Of a stretch of 64,000 nt of DNA, positions 35,656-46,320 are shown in pieces. The stretch's first letter is position 1, and the number at the start of each line of letters is the position of its first letter. The notes under the pieces were generated by a model. It was not told the DNA's origin. It worked only from the letters and a program-made list of their open reading frames with translations, and ran no database searches. The translations under genes and the position numbers were made by a program. The DNA is from Rhizophagus irregularis. Taxonomy: Eukaryota > Glomeromycota > Glomeromycetes > Glomerales > Glomeraceae. The stretch covers positions 1,860,001-1,924,000 of the forward strand of contig NC_089455.1 of the NCBI RefSeq assembly GCF_026210795.1, written 5' to 3'.

Positions 35656-37128
35656 CGCAATAGAGCTAATAAGGACCATAGTGACAGTTCCGAGAAAACC
35701 GATAGTAATAGTAGTGGTTCAAGTGTTGACGAGAGTCGTAGTAAAAGTTCCAAAACCAAAAGTCACTGTAAGAAGTCCAAAAGAAATGCAAGCCGCAGTA
35801 GTTCAATGAGTCATGAAGAAAGAAATACAAGCCGTGATCGTTTGATAGGTAATAAAAAAAGAAATACAAGCCGTGGTCATTCGATGGGTAATAAATAAAG
35901 AAATAAGAGCCGCAGTAGTTCGATGAGTCATGAAGAGAGAAACAAGAGTCGTGGTCATTCGATGACTAATAAAGAAAGAAATAGTCGTTCAAAAACCAAA
36001 AGTCACGAAAGAAGCATCCTAAGAACGAGCCATCGCAGAAGTTCTGAAGGAACTGAAAGTCACAGCAGTTCCAAAACTGACAATCGCAGCAAAAGTTCCA
36101 GAAGTTCAAAAAGAGACAATAGGAGATACAACAGGAGCTATCGGGAACCAAAAAGAGATGGTATAATAATTGTATGTTATTAGCAATAGAGATAATTGGG
36201 TTACATATTTATTAACTTTTATTAATTAATTTTAAGAGCTATTCTCCATTCGTTCAACCCTAAATTATTTGGTTGAAGAAGTGCATATTTTAAAAATGAA
36301 ACAATCACGTAATAATACAACAGTCAATCGAGACGAATCGGTATCTCCAGAACTAACTGTTCAAAGTCAACGCAAAGTTCTTCAAGACATGACTATTGAA
36401 CAATTTAAATCATTTAGGGTATTATTAAAATTTGAATCATTATTGTTAATTTGACTGCAGATCGGAGCTAATCGGTCCATTTTTATTTTTTTATTTTGTA
36501 AAATTAAAATTAGGACGAAATTATACAAATTCTAGCGGATCTTGATGATTCTCTTTCACTTGACCATACTAAACCATGGAATAAGATTTATAAACATGTT
36601 AGTAAAAACATAATGCCGGCAGTCGATAAAGTACTAAATAGTATAATCTGGTACAATCCAACAGAACTTAAATATGCTCTGCAGCAACTACATCACCATA
36701 GACGAGAAAATTGGCAAATTTCGCAAGATGATGAGAAGTCAAAAGCGGATAAAAAAAGAAAAGGGACTAATGCAAGACGTTCTGATGTGAGTACTTCTTT
36801 AGATGTCAGATTATTAGTAGGAATTTCACTTATCTATTTTTATTAATTTATTTAGAAGAAAGAAAGACAAAAGCGCAGATTTCTGCACATGTATAATACA
36901 AATGATCCTGTTCTTTTGTATTCACAACCAAACTCATTGTCAGATAAGAAATACAAGAAAGATATTGAGGAATTAGCTACTAATGGAGCTTACCATTCTG
37001 ACGAGATGTCGGAAATAGACGAAGAAAAGATGCAAAAAGAAATTGCAAAGAACGTTTGACCTAAGAACAAGGATGAATCAGATAAACATGTAATATGCAT
37101 GTATGATAAACCATAGAGATCTGGAAAG
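35656..37128 (+). pseudogene. RS-rich accessory gene of element N
   Basis: Inferred exons: an Arg/Ser/Asn/Lys-rich exon to 36160 (repeated MSHEERNKSRG/NKERN units, one TAA inside); about 36270-36418 (TIEQFKSFR); 36514-36786, exactly 91 codons in phase 0 and containing PWNKIYKHVSKNIMPAV; and 36856-37128 (KKERQKRRFLHMYN, HSDEMSEIDEE). GT donors and AG acceptors flank each. Two stops lie in the last exon. Exon 3 has the same length and phase as exon 4 of the element M accessory gene, and the next exon starts with the same KK-basic run and carries a similar HS-x-E(M/I)SE(I/T)DEE motif. It shares the WN-x-x-YK-x-VSK motif with the F accessory gene. Function unknown; a nuclear TnpA-like DNA-binding partner of the transposase is inferred. 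No clear ATG was found. Confidence 0.6.
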
Positions 37129-37264
37129 GTAAATAGGAAAAGACCAATGTAATTTTTTATTTTTTTTTATTTATGCTTTCTTTATTATATACATAAATAT
37201 ATCTCAAAAAGCTCCTTCGACATGCCGATAAAGTAGGAGAGTCGGTACAAAATATCAAAGTACA

Positions 37265-39698
37265 CATCAGGAAATTTTTTGGGATGCAGATCTGCACAGA
37301 TCTGCAGGTGACATTTTTGCGCAGATCTGCGACCCTGTCGGCAGTCTTTGGAAAAAAAAATTCATCAAAAACTGCGCAGAATTTCAAGAAACAAAATTCT
37401 GTGAAAATTTTTAAAAAATAAATAATGAAATTTTGCGAAGATTATAAAAAAACAAATAACGAAATTCTGCGAAGATTTTTAAAAAATAAATATTCGAAAT
37501 AATTCAAATATATTTAATTTCACTGATCATCACAATTATTACAAACAATTTTATATATAGTAATTTATTTAATATGTAATTTATTTAATAAAATATATTC
37601 AAAAAAAATTGAAGAATTTCAAATACAAATTTCCAAATTCTGAAAATTAATGTAATACGAAGAAATTTGACGAATGTTAAGAGAATTTCGAATCTAAACT
37701 CTTGAACTGTAAATTTTTTTGATTTAGATTAGTAAAATAAATTAACGCGATGTAAAAATCATTATACACCAGATAATAACTTTGACTTACTAATTCTTCA
37801 TAACTACTACTATTACCATCATCAGCATCGCTCGATTCTTCGATCATAGATAAAATCTCTGGACTTTGTTCTGAATTTTATTTCACCGCTAACTTCTGCA
37901 ACAAATGCGGAGTTACAGTAACTTTATTTTTGATCGATTGCTGATAATTGATTATACATTAATATTTGCGAAATATTTTAAAATTTTTAACTTCAAAGTA
38001 CTGATAAACGTTATTATTACCATAAGAAAATCAACTCTTTTTAAAACTAACTTGTCGTTGCATTTAATCCCAGGGCTACTGGGATTTAAGACAATATCGC
38101 AGATGGCGAGTATATAAACCCAGTGTTCTGGAGGAAGCTCACTGCCTTCGTATGATTTGAAAACAGAAGAGGTTATTTTCGTGAGAATACCTTGATTTTT
38201 GAAAAGTTCTCAATATGCTTCTCGTGTTTTTGCACTTTTTTTCCATTCGGCAATCTTTTTAGAGGACGCACTGCTATCCACACATTCTAACTTCTGCTCA
38301 CCGAAGTTAGAAAATATAGTATTTCAAATATTTGCCACTAAATCATTTCGCTTACTTCGGCATTTGTTTTTTATCTTAATAATCAAATGATTTCGGATTA
38401 TTATTATTATTATTATTATTATTGATTATTATTAATGATTTCACGTACTTCTGGTAATAACTTTGATTCGAATAGGAAACCCACGTATTTCTTCTGAGAT
38501 TTTCAATATAATGACTGGCATGTTCAGCGAAGTATTTCTCTAAAGCTTCACGGTACTCCGTATCTGAGGGAAATAGGATCTTCAGAATAAGTTCTTTGGA
38601 CACCTTTTTATATGCGCGCTGTAAAGACAATCAGTTATTTTTAAATATCTTGAGATCAAATAAAGTTGCTAAATATATTAAAGTAACTTATGTTCCAAAA
38701 TTCATCCGAAAGCTCATCGACCACCACAAGTCTCTGTATCGTTTGAGAATCTAATCGTTGTTGCTCACTAATACGTCGGCACAATCGATATATTAAAGTG
38801 ATTTTTTCATCTAATAATTTCATAGTATAGTTGAATTTCTCGATTGTAAGGTAACATTCGTCACATTCTTCGATGTTACAATATTCGTCATCAATTTGCA
38901 TAGGTGTGATAGGTGTAGAAGCTCTGATAGGTATGGGTGCTCTGATAGGTGTAGAAGTTCTTCAGTTTGAATCATCATCGGGTTTAGTTGGAGAATTTTC
39001 AAGATTTCTTGTTGAATTATTACCAACAATGGGTGTTAATGATCTACCCTGATTTTTTTTAGCTTGCCACTTTTGATACTTTTTGTAGGATTATTGGATG
39101 TTGAAGACTTGAGAATTTCATCTGGAACAACCAACACGAACAGTCCTTCGGTATGGGGTGTTGAAGTTAAAATATTATCGTAATCAGGGCCAGTACGAGT
39201 TTCAGTATAAGATGTTGAAGCTAAAGCATTATCATCAACATTTCCTGTATCTTGTGATGATACATCATCAACTGTTGGTGTCGATTGAACAAGTGAAGAT
39301 AAATTATAATATTAAATTAATGTAAGAAATGCAATTTTTTGACAGACTGTACCTGATAAAATTTGAGATAATATATTTCCAGTTTTTTGAGAAGCTTCAT
39401 CTTTTTTTTCCAGACTATTATGGGAAACTTTTGTTTTTTTCTTTGCATTTTTCCAGTTTTTTTCTTAGTATTTTTCGTTGACATTATTAACAACTAATTT
39501 AGAAAATTGTATAGGAAAAAATATACTTAAAATTTACAAAACAATTTAAATAAAAAATTGATTACCGAAATTGATAAAAAAATCCAAAATCTATAAATTA
39601 AATAATTTAATTATCAGTAAAAATATTAATTAAAATGATTAAAATCTGTAAATTAAAATGATTAAAATTTAAAAATAGAAATAGTTAAAAATCTGTAA
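37265..39698 (-). mobile_element. Partial F-family (Plavaka) element F1, inverted
   Basis: Starts with CATCAGGAAATTTTTTGGGA followed by a GCAGATCTGCACAGATCTGC block, the inverted right end of F2 (63327). It matches F2 in reverse orientation to about 60930 of F2 and then stops where element G begins. The transposase half is missing. Confidence 0.75.
37785..39484 (-). pseudogene. F-family accessory gene, copy in F1
   Basis: Minus-strand copy of the gene at 61127-62810. It has a Lys-rich start (MSTKNTKKKTGKNAKKK), an acidic Ser/Thr/Pro middle with TPIRA repeats, a conserved segment with CYLTIEKFNYTMKLLDEKIT and RLCRRISEQQRLDSQ (38900-38700), then an exon beginning RAYKKVSKELILKILF (about 38620). 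A one-base deletion after NTWVS shifts the frame, and a TGA replaces a CGA of F2 near 38340. Intron positions agree with F2. An acidic Ser/Asp/Glu end lies at about 37800-37850. Its partner transposase is absent here. Confidence 0.65.
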
Positions 39699-40750
39699 CA
39701 TCAGGAAATTTTTTAAGATGCAGAACTGCAGAGATCTGTAAAATTAGCAGATCTCCGCATTTTTTTTGTGAATTTATGCGGAAGTTTGTGATTTTGCAGA
39801 TTTTCACTTTTTATTTTTTACAAAGTTATGCAATAATCTGCAATTTTGCATATTTCTGATTTTTTATATATGCATTTCTGCAGAAAATCTGCGATTTTGC
39901 AGATTTCTGCTTTTTTTTATGTGAAATTTATACGGAAGTCTGCAATTTTGCAGATTTCTGCTTTTTTTCATTAAAATATCAGTTTGATCTGCAATTTTAT
40001 CATTGATTTAATATTTAAACTTTAATTAACTCTAACTTGATTTAATACCTAAATGATTTTTTCTACAATACTCTTTAAAAAAAAAAACTTTACAAGACTT
40101 TAAAAAAATAATTTTTTCTACAATACTTATTACTAAAGAAAAAAAACTTTGTGAAATAATTTTTTCTACAACACCTTTCAGGAAATAATCTGTTAAAGAT
40201 TCCAAAGAAAAAATATTTCTATTATTTTTTAAGCTTTGAAACTTATCAGAAAAATTTTTTTTTTAAAAAAAATTTATTTGCAGCGTTCAGAAATTTTGGC
40301 GGTAAATTCGTCCAATATTCAGCACATAATCTGCAACATGCAGGGAAATCAGAACTAAAAAAGGAGTCGTATTCCTTTTTTTTCTTCTTTGAAAAAAAAA
40401 ATTTTTTTTTAATGAACGTCAGTTAACGTTCAGTTTGTAGGTCAAGAACATAATAGAGCTTATTGTCAATTTTAATTTGGAGGTATATCACCTCTGAAAC
40501 TTTAATTATTTTTAGAGAAAAAAAATTTTTTTTATATTATATAGGTTCCAGATGAAACCTATTGATGATTTAGTTTGGAATTCGGAGGTATGCTTACCTC
40601 CGAAATTTAATTTATTTTTTAAAAAAAAAAAAATAATTTATTTTTATATATTATATAGGTTTCGGATAGAACCTATCAAAGATATTGGAATTCAGAGGTA
40701 TACTTACTTCCGAATCTTAATTAATTTTTTTAATATTATATAGGTTCCAG

Positions 40751-41050
40751 AGGACCCCGGATATCTAATATAAAGGTCATAATGGACTTTTGGCCAAAAA
40801 CACCCCTTTTTGCTGAAACTCAAAAAATCGTTTTTTGTAAATATCTCAGCATCCAGTAATTCAATTTTAATGAACTTTTTTTTTATTTTGTAGCCCTCAT
40901 TTAGCTCTACAATTTAAAAAAAAGTTCATCAAAATTGGACCACTGGATGCCGAGATATTTACAAAACTTTTTCATTTTGAGCCCCCCGAAAAATGGGCCA
41001 ATCTGCCGAAAGTGTGACTTATGACCTGTTTTGGAGATATCCGGGGTCCT
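40751..41050 (+). mobile_element. Palindromic MITE family A, copy A4
   Basis: Perfect 16-bp TIRs with the 8-bp duplication GGTTCCAG (40743-40750 and 41051-41058), inserted in a unit of array 1. Confidence 0.93.
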
Positions 41051-41166
41051 GGTTCCAGATAGAACCTATCAAAGATATTGGAATTCAGAAGTATATTAAC
41101 TTCCAAATCTTAATTTATTTTTTTAAAAAAAAATAATTTTTTTTATATATTATATAGGTTCTGGAT

Positions 41167-41391
41167 TATACTTGTAGCCGAAACCTTTTCACGTGATTTT
41201 TGGCCACATTTTTAAATCAAAATTAAGTTAAAAAATGATAAAAATTAATCTCTACATCCAGCCGAGACTATAATATAAAGTCTTTGAAGTTTCGGATGGA
41301 TTTCTGGATAGTTTTTAATAATTTATTATAATTAAATTACTGAAAGGCCGAAACCTTGTCTAGCTTCATGGAGGTTTCGGCTACATGTATA
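41167..41391. mobile_element. hAT-like MITE P
   Basis: 225 bp with 20-bp ends TATACTTGTAGCCGAAACCT / TATACATGTAGCCGAAACCT (one mismatch) and the perfect 8-bp duplication TTCTGGAT (41159-41166 and 41392-41399). It splits a unit of array 1 in the middle of its first palindrome. Confidence 0.9.
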
Positions 41392-41704
41392 TTCTGGATG
41401 GAACCTATCAAAGATATTGGAATTCAGAGGTATGCTTACCTCTGAATCTTAATTTATTTTTTTAAAAAAAAATAATTTTTTTTTATATTATATAGGTTCC
41501 GAATAGAACCTATCAAAGATATTGGAATTCGGAGATATGCTTACTTCCGAATCTTAATTAATTTTTTTAAAAAAAAAATAATTTTTTTTATATATTATAT
41601 AGGTTCCGGATGGAACCTATCAAAGATATTGGAATTCAGAGGTATACTTACCTCCGAATCTTAATTAATTTTTTTTAAAAAAAAATAATTTTTTTTATAT
41701 ATTA

Positions 41705-41875
41705 CAGTCAAACCTTGATATAGCGAACCCTTGATATAGTGAATTTTCAGACAACTATAATAAATTTCCCTTTGCTACAACGAATTAACCAATCAAATCT
41801 CTTAAAATCTTCACTATAGCCCTATAGCGAAGTTGAGGTCTGGAACCTAGGGTTCATTATAACAAGTGTTGACTG
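41705..41875. mobile_element. Tc1/pogo-like MITE I
   Basis: 171 bp starting CAGTCAAACCTTGATATAG and ending GTGTTGACTG, flanked by TA on both sides (41703-41704 and 41876-41877). GATATAGCGAA / TTCGCTATAG-like subterminal repeats occur on both sides. Inserted at a TA in the spacer of array 1. Confidence 0.88.
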
Positions 41876-42059
41876 TATATAGGTTCCGGATGAAACCTAT
41901 CAAAGTTATTGGAATTCAGAGGTATGCTTACCTCCGAATCTTAATTTATTTTTTTAAAAAAAAAATAATTTTTTTTATATATTATATAGGTTCCAGATGG
42001 AACCTATCGATGATTTTAAAATTCGGAGGTATATTAACTTCTGAATCTTTAATTTTATT

Positions 42060-44515
42060 TAACAAATGTCACTAACGTTCGTTTTTATATTTTTAGGTTC
42101 TAGATGCTGAAGATCAGCTCCAGACTCTTATTTTGAAGGTAAAAATCTTCGAAATATTTTTTTTTATATTTTAACTTTAACGAACGTTAGTTACGTTTGT
42201 TTTTGTATTTTATAGGTCCTGACGCCAAAAAATGGCTTCAGACTTTACTTTGAAGGTAAAACCTTTGAAAAAAAAATATTTTGTTTTATTAACTTATTGA
42301 CGAACATTAACTAACATTTCATCTTATTTTTTTTAGATAAAGGAAGCCGAAACTGAGTTCTGGGCTCCTATATCGAAGGTGAAACAAACCTTCAAAAAAA
42401 AAATAAAATTAAATTATATTGACGAACGTTAACTAACGTTTCGTCTTTTTTTTAGTTAAAGGAAGCCAAAAGACAAACCGGACTTATATATCGAAGGTAA
42501 AACCTTCAAAAAAAAAAATATATATATATTTTTTAACTTTATTGACGAACGTTAACAACGTTTGTATTTCCTTTTTTTTTAGGTAAAGGAATCTGAAAAC
42601 GAGTTCTGGGCTCCTATATCGAAGGTAAATTTAACCTTCAAATTTTTTTTTCTTTTTATTTAAACGAACGTTCACTAACGTTCGTTATTCTTTTTTTTAG
42701 GTAAAGGAAGCTGAAAGAACTTCCATATCGAAGGTAAAATCTTCAATTTTTTTTTATTATTTTATTTAATGAGCGTTACTAATTCTAACGTTCATTTTTT
42801 TACTTTTCGTAGGTACAACTGTACAAGAAACCGAAAGGCAGGTTCCGGTCTCCTATTTCAAAGGTAAGGCTTTGAAATTTCATTTTACTTTTTTTCTTTT
42901 ATTTTAGCGAAATGTTTACTAACGTTTCAGCTTTCTTTTTTGTAGGCCCACGGCTTTCTGGTGCTTCATTTCGAAGGTTATATCCTTTATATCCTTCAAA
43001 AATATATTTTTTTTATTAGTTTTTTTTTACAAACGTTAACTAATGTTCGTTTCATTTTTGTAGGTTCAAGATGCCAAAGGTATGTGTCTCGTACTTGATT
43101 TCAAAGGTAAATAACTTTCAAAAAAAAGGGAGTCTTTTTTTTTAACGAACGTTCACTAACGTTCATTTTTCTTTTCTTTATAGGTCCAGGATGCTGAAGG
43201 ACTTTAATTTTGAAGGTAAACTTCAATTTTATTTTTTATTTTTTATTCTTTTTTTGTTTATTTTAACGAAACTTTATTAACATTTCAATTTTTTTTAGGT
43301 TTTCGGCTCTCCCGAACTCTCCTGGACTGAATTTCGAAGGTAATTCTTTTATTTCTTTATTTTATTTTATTTTTGTAAAAGAACGTTAACGTTCTTTATT
43401 CTTTTTTTTAGATTTTTGGCTCTCTGGTTCCAGCCTGAACGGAATTTTCAACATGGTTAGTTTCGTAATGAACTTTTCATTACGAAACTAATTTTTTTTT
43501 ATTTTATTTAAACGAAACATTACTAACGTTTCGATTTCTTTTTCTTTTTCTGGTAGCCACCTGGATTGGACAGAATTTCGAAGGTGAAATTCAAAATTAT
43601 TTTATTTTTATTTTTTATTTGAACGAAACGTAGACTAACGTTTCAATTTTTACTTTTTGCAGGTGTACGGCTTCTGGATGGAATTTCGAAAGTAAAATTC
43701 CTTCAAAATTCTTTTATGTTTTTTTTTTATTTAGTGAAATGTTTTTTAACGTTTCATTTTTTTTTGTAGGTCATCATCATTCCTGAAAAGAATTTTGAAG
43801 ATAAAACTTCAAAATTCTTCATTTTTTTTTGTTGTTTTTAATTTGCGAAATGCTTACTAACGTTTCAGTTAGTTTTTTTTTGTAGGATTTTTGTTCTTCA
43901 GCTCCTGGACGAAAGAATTTCGAAGGTAAACTTCGAAATTCTTATTTTTTTGTACTTTAATTTACGAAACATTTACTAACGTTTCAGTTGTTTTTTTTGC
44001 ACGGTTTTGGTTCTCCGGCTCCTGGACGAAAGAATTTTGAAGGTAAACCTTAAAAATTTTTTTTATTTTTTATTTTATTTTTCTTTAACGAACGTTCTAC
44101 TAACGTTTATTTTTCCTTTATTTTTTAGGTTCTGGCTCCATTTGAAAGAATTTCGAAGGTATAACACTTCGAAGTTTCTTTTTTTTAATTTTCTTTAACA
44201 AACATTTTACTAAAGTTCATTTTCTTTTATTTTTTAAGTCCCGTCTCTCATTTGAAAGAACTTCGAAAGTAATGACACTTCAAAGTTCTTTTTTTTTAAT
44301 TTTCTTTAACGAACATTTACTAACGTTTGTTTTTCTTCTATTTTTAGGTCCTGGACTTCCATTTGGAAGAACTTCGAAGGTAATAATACTTTGAAGTTAT
44401 TTTTTTATTTTTCTTTAATGAACGTTTTACTAACGTTCATTTTCTTTATTTTTTAGATCTTGGGATTTCATGTTAAACATTTCGAAAGTAATAACTTCAA
44501 AATTTGTAACAAATA
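42060..44515. repeat. Array 2 of element G, 21 mini-exon-like hairpin units of about 115 bp
   Basis: Each unit has a conserved order: pyrimidine tract plus TAG, a variable 30-50-base segment ending in (T)TCGAAG, GTAA(A), a short A/T region, and an inverted repeat of the type AACGAACGTTCACTAACGTT. The TAG / AAGGTAA borders look like splice acceptor and donor sites around tiny exons, while CGAAGGTAAAACCTTCG-type pairing makes the same borders the arms of a hairpin. The variable segments are related to one another (TTCTGGATGC, CTCCTGGACG, GGAAGCCGAA) but do not share a reading frame. Confidence 0.8.
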
Positions 44516-45111
44516 TCTCTGATTTTCTATTTTGTTTTTTGTTTGTTAGAATCGAACCAACTGGAACAATGTTCCAAACCATTAACAACATGTAAATGTG
44601 CAGTAAAAAGATGATGAATAGCAATGACTAGTAATAGATTTCAATTGTATTTGTAAACTTGTTAATATATAATAAAAAAGTAATTTTGATTATATAAATA
44701 AATTAGTAATTAATGCAATAAATTAATTTGTATTATTGTGACGCAGATTTTTACTGAAAAAAATTGCTGAGATATTTCGAAGGTTTTTTATTTAAAAATC
44801 TGCACAGAACTTTGTTATTTATAAAATCTGCGCAGTTTTTTATTGGATTTTTCCTCTAATTTTTTGCGCCAGGGTATAAGATCTGCGCAGATATAATTTC
44901 TGAAAATCTGCACAGATCTGCTCCCCAAAAAATTTCCCGATGAAGCATAATGATACAGTTACCTTTAGAGCAATTTGATCTGATAGACATGTCATAAATG
45001 TTATAGAAATGTGGAAGGTTAGGTTATCTTCTATGGATGATAAAAAATGGATTGCACAAGATAATATCACAATGTATGCGCATGGTGACTATAGGATACC
45101 ACAACTTGAAA

Positions 45112-45360
45112 CTAATATAATATATGAGTAGAAGGCAACATAGTATCAATTGGCACAACTAATAATTCTTCTTGAGTAAATATTTTTTTAGGTCATCAGA
45201 TAACCTATATATAACCGGCTGCCCATCAACAACTGTGGAAAATTCAATTGTATAAACCTTAGTAAACCATATTGGATCAGTTGCACGTCTCCTACTTCAG
45301 TAATCTGAGCTATCAAGTAAGTATCTCACAAGAGAACCCACTGGTAAATGTATTTCTTCT
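45112..45360 (-). pseudogene. Retroviral-type integrase, C-terminal fragment (c)
   Basis: Minus-strand continuation of the integrase at 55292-55718 after element M. It reads EEIHLPVGSLVRYLLDSSDY, a TGA, then RATDPIWFTKVYTIEF and, after a frameshift, FTQEELLVVPIDTMLPST to a stop at 45112. The junction across element M is in frame once one copy of the 3-bp target is removed. This part would be the C-terminal, DNA-binding tail. Confidence 0.75.
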
Positions 45361-45539
45361 CACTGGTCGAAATAGTCCAAATCGGCTAGAAATCGGATGT
45401 CCGATTTTAGGCCGAATTTGGTGATAAAGATGGCCGATTTATTAATTTAGGCAAAGTTCCGATTGGCAGGCCGATCGATGCCGATCAGAATATCCAAATT
45501 GTATCTGAATTGCTTAGTATTTTTGATCCGAATTGTTTA

Positions 45540-46165
45540 AAAAAATATATTCATAAATTTACCGAATTGCAGTGAATTTATTCTGAATTATGATAAATTT
45601 TGATAAATTGCGATAAATTTTAATCTGAATTGCAGTAAATTTTAATCTGAATTGCAGTAAATTTTAATCAGAATTGCAGTAAATTTTAATCTGAATTGCA
45701 GTAAATTTTAATCTGAATTGCAGTAAATTTTAATCTGAATTGCAGTAAATTTTCTATTCTGAATTGCAGTAAATTTTCTATTCTGAATTGCGGTAAATTT
45801 TCTATTCTGAATTGCGGTAAATTTTATTCTGAATTGCAGTAAATTTTAATCTGAATTGCAGTAAATTTTAATCTGAATTGCAGTAAATTTTCTATTCTGA
45901 ATTGCGGTAAATTTTATTCTGAATTGCGGTAAATTTATTCTGAATTGCGGTAAATTTTAATCTGAATTGCAGTAAATTTTCTATTCTGAATTGCGGTAAA
46001 TTTTATTCTGAATTGCGGTAAATTTATTCTGAATTGCGGTAAAAATTTAATGAATTGCGGTTAATTTTATTCTGAATTGCGTCTGAATTGCAGTAAATTT
46101 TATTCTGAATTATGGTATATTTGCAGTAAATTTTATTCTGAATTGCGGTAAATTTGCAGTAAATT
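45540..46165. repeat. Left subterminal minisatellite of M (20-22 bp)
   Basis: About 28 copies of CTGAATTGC(A/G)GTAAATTTTA. In known CACTA elements such subterminal repeats bind the TnpA protein; here that role is inferred. Confidence 0.85.
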
Positions 46166-46320
46166 TATTTCGAATTGTAATTAATTTTTTTCTGAATTAA
46201 GACAAATTTATTTTGAATTATGGAAAATTCTAATACTAATAATTTGGAATATTAATTACATATATATATAGATTTTTGACGAAAAAAAGAAAGTTTTCTA
46301 CCAAATTAATTCAGATTCGT

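Larger units (their letters stand above)
40440..42060. repeat. Array 1 of element G, about 110-bp hairpin units
   Basis: About eight units. Each has a palindrome of the type ATAGGTTCCGGATGGAACCTAT, then CAAAGATATTGGAATTC, a second palindrome AGAGGTATGCTTACCTC, and a T/A-rich spacer. Units are interrupted by A4 (40751-41050), P (41167-41391) and I (41705-41875). Confidence 0.85.
39699..44942. mobile_element. Non-autonomous F-family element G made of tandem repeats
   Basis: The left end CATCAGGAAATTTTTTAAGA and right end CCCCAAAAAATTTCCCGATG match the two ends of F2 in the same orientation, including the GCAGATCTG blocks just inside. No transposase or accessory gene lies within. The interior is two tandem arrays (about 40440-42060 and 42060-44515) hosting MITEs A4, P and I. 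No TSD could be assigned. Confidence 0.65.

Noticed and set aside
42060-44515. Array 2 of element G called as one many-exon gene
   Set aside because: The segments do not keep a common reading frame and the splice-like borders also form hairpins, so it is described as a repeat only.
37265-44942. F1 plus G as a single composite transposon
   Set aside because: The outermost ends are inverted F right ends, but the flanking bases do not form a convincing target duplication.
44955-45130. Plus-strand coding-like stretch (WKVRLSSMDDKKW, YAHGDYRIPQLE)
   Set aside because: It overlaps the 3' end of the integrase in antisense, has a stop, and I recognise no family. It could be a relic of another gene but cannot be supported.
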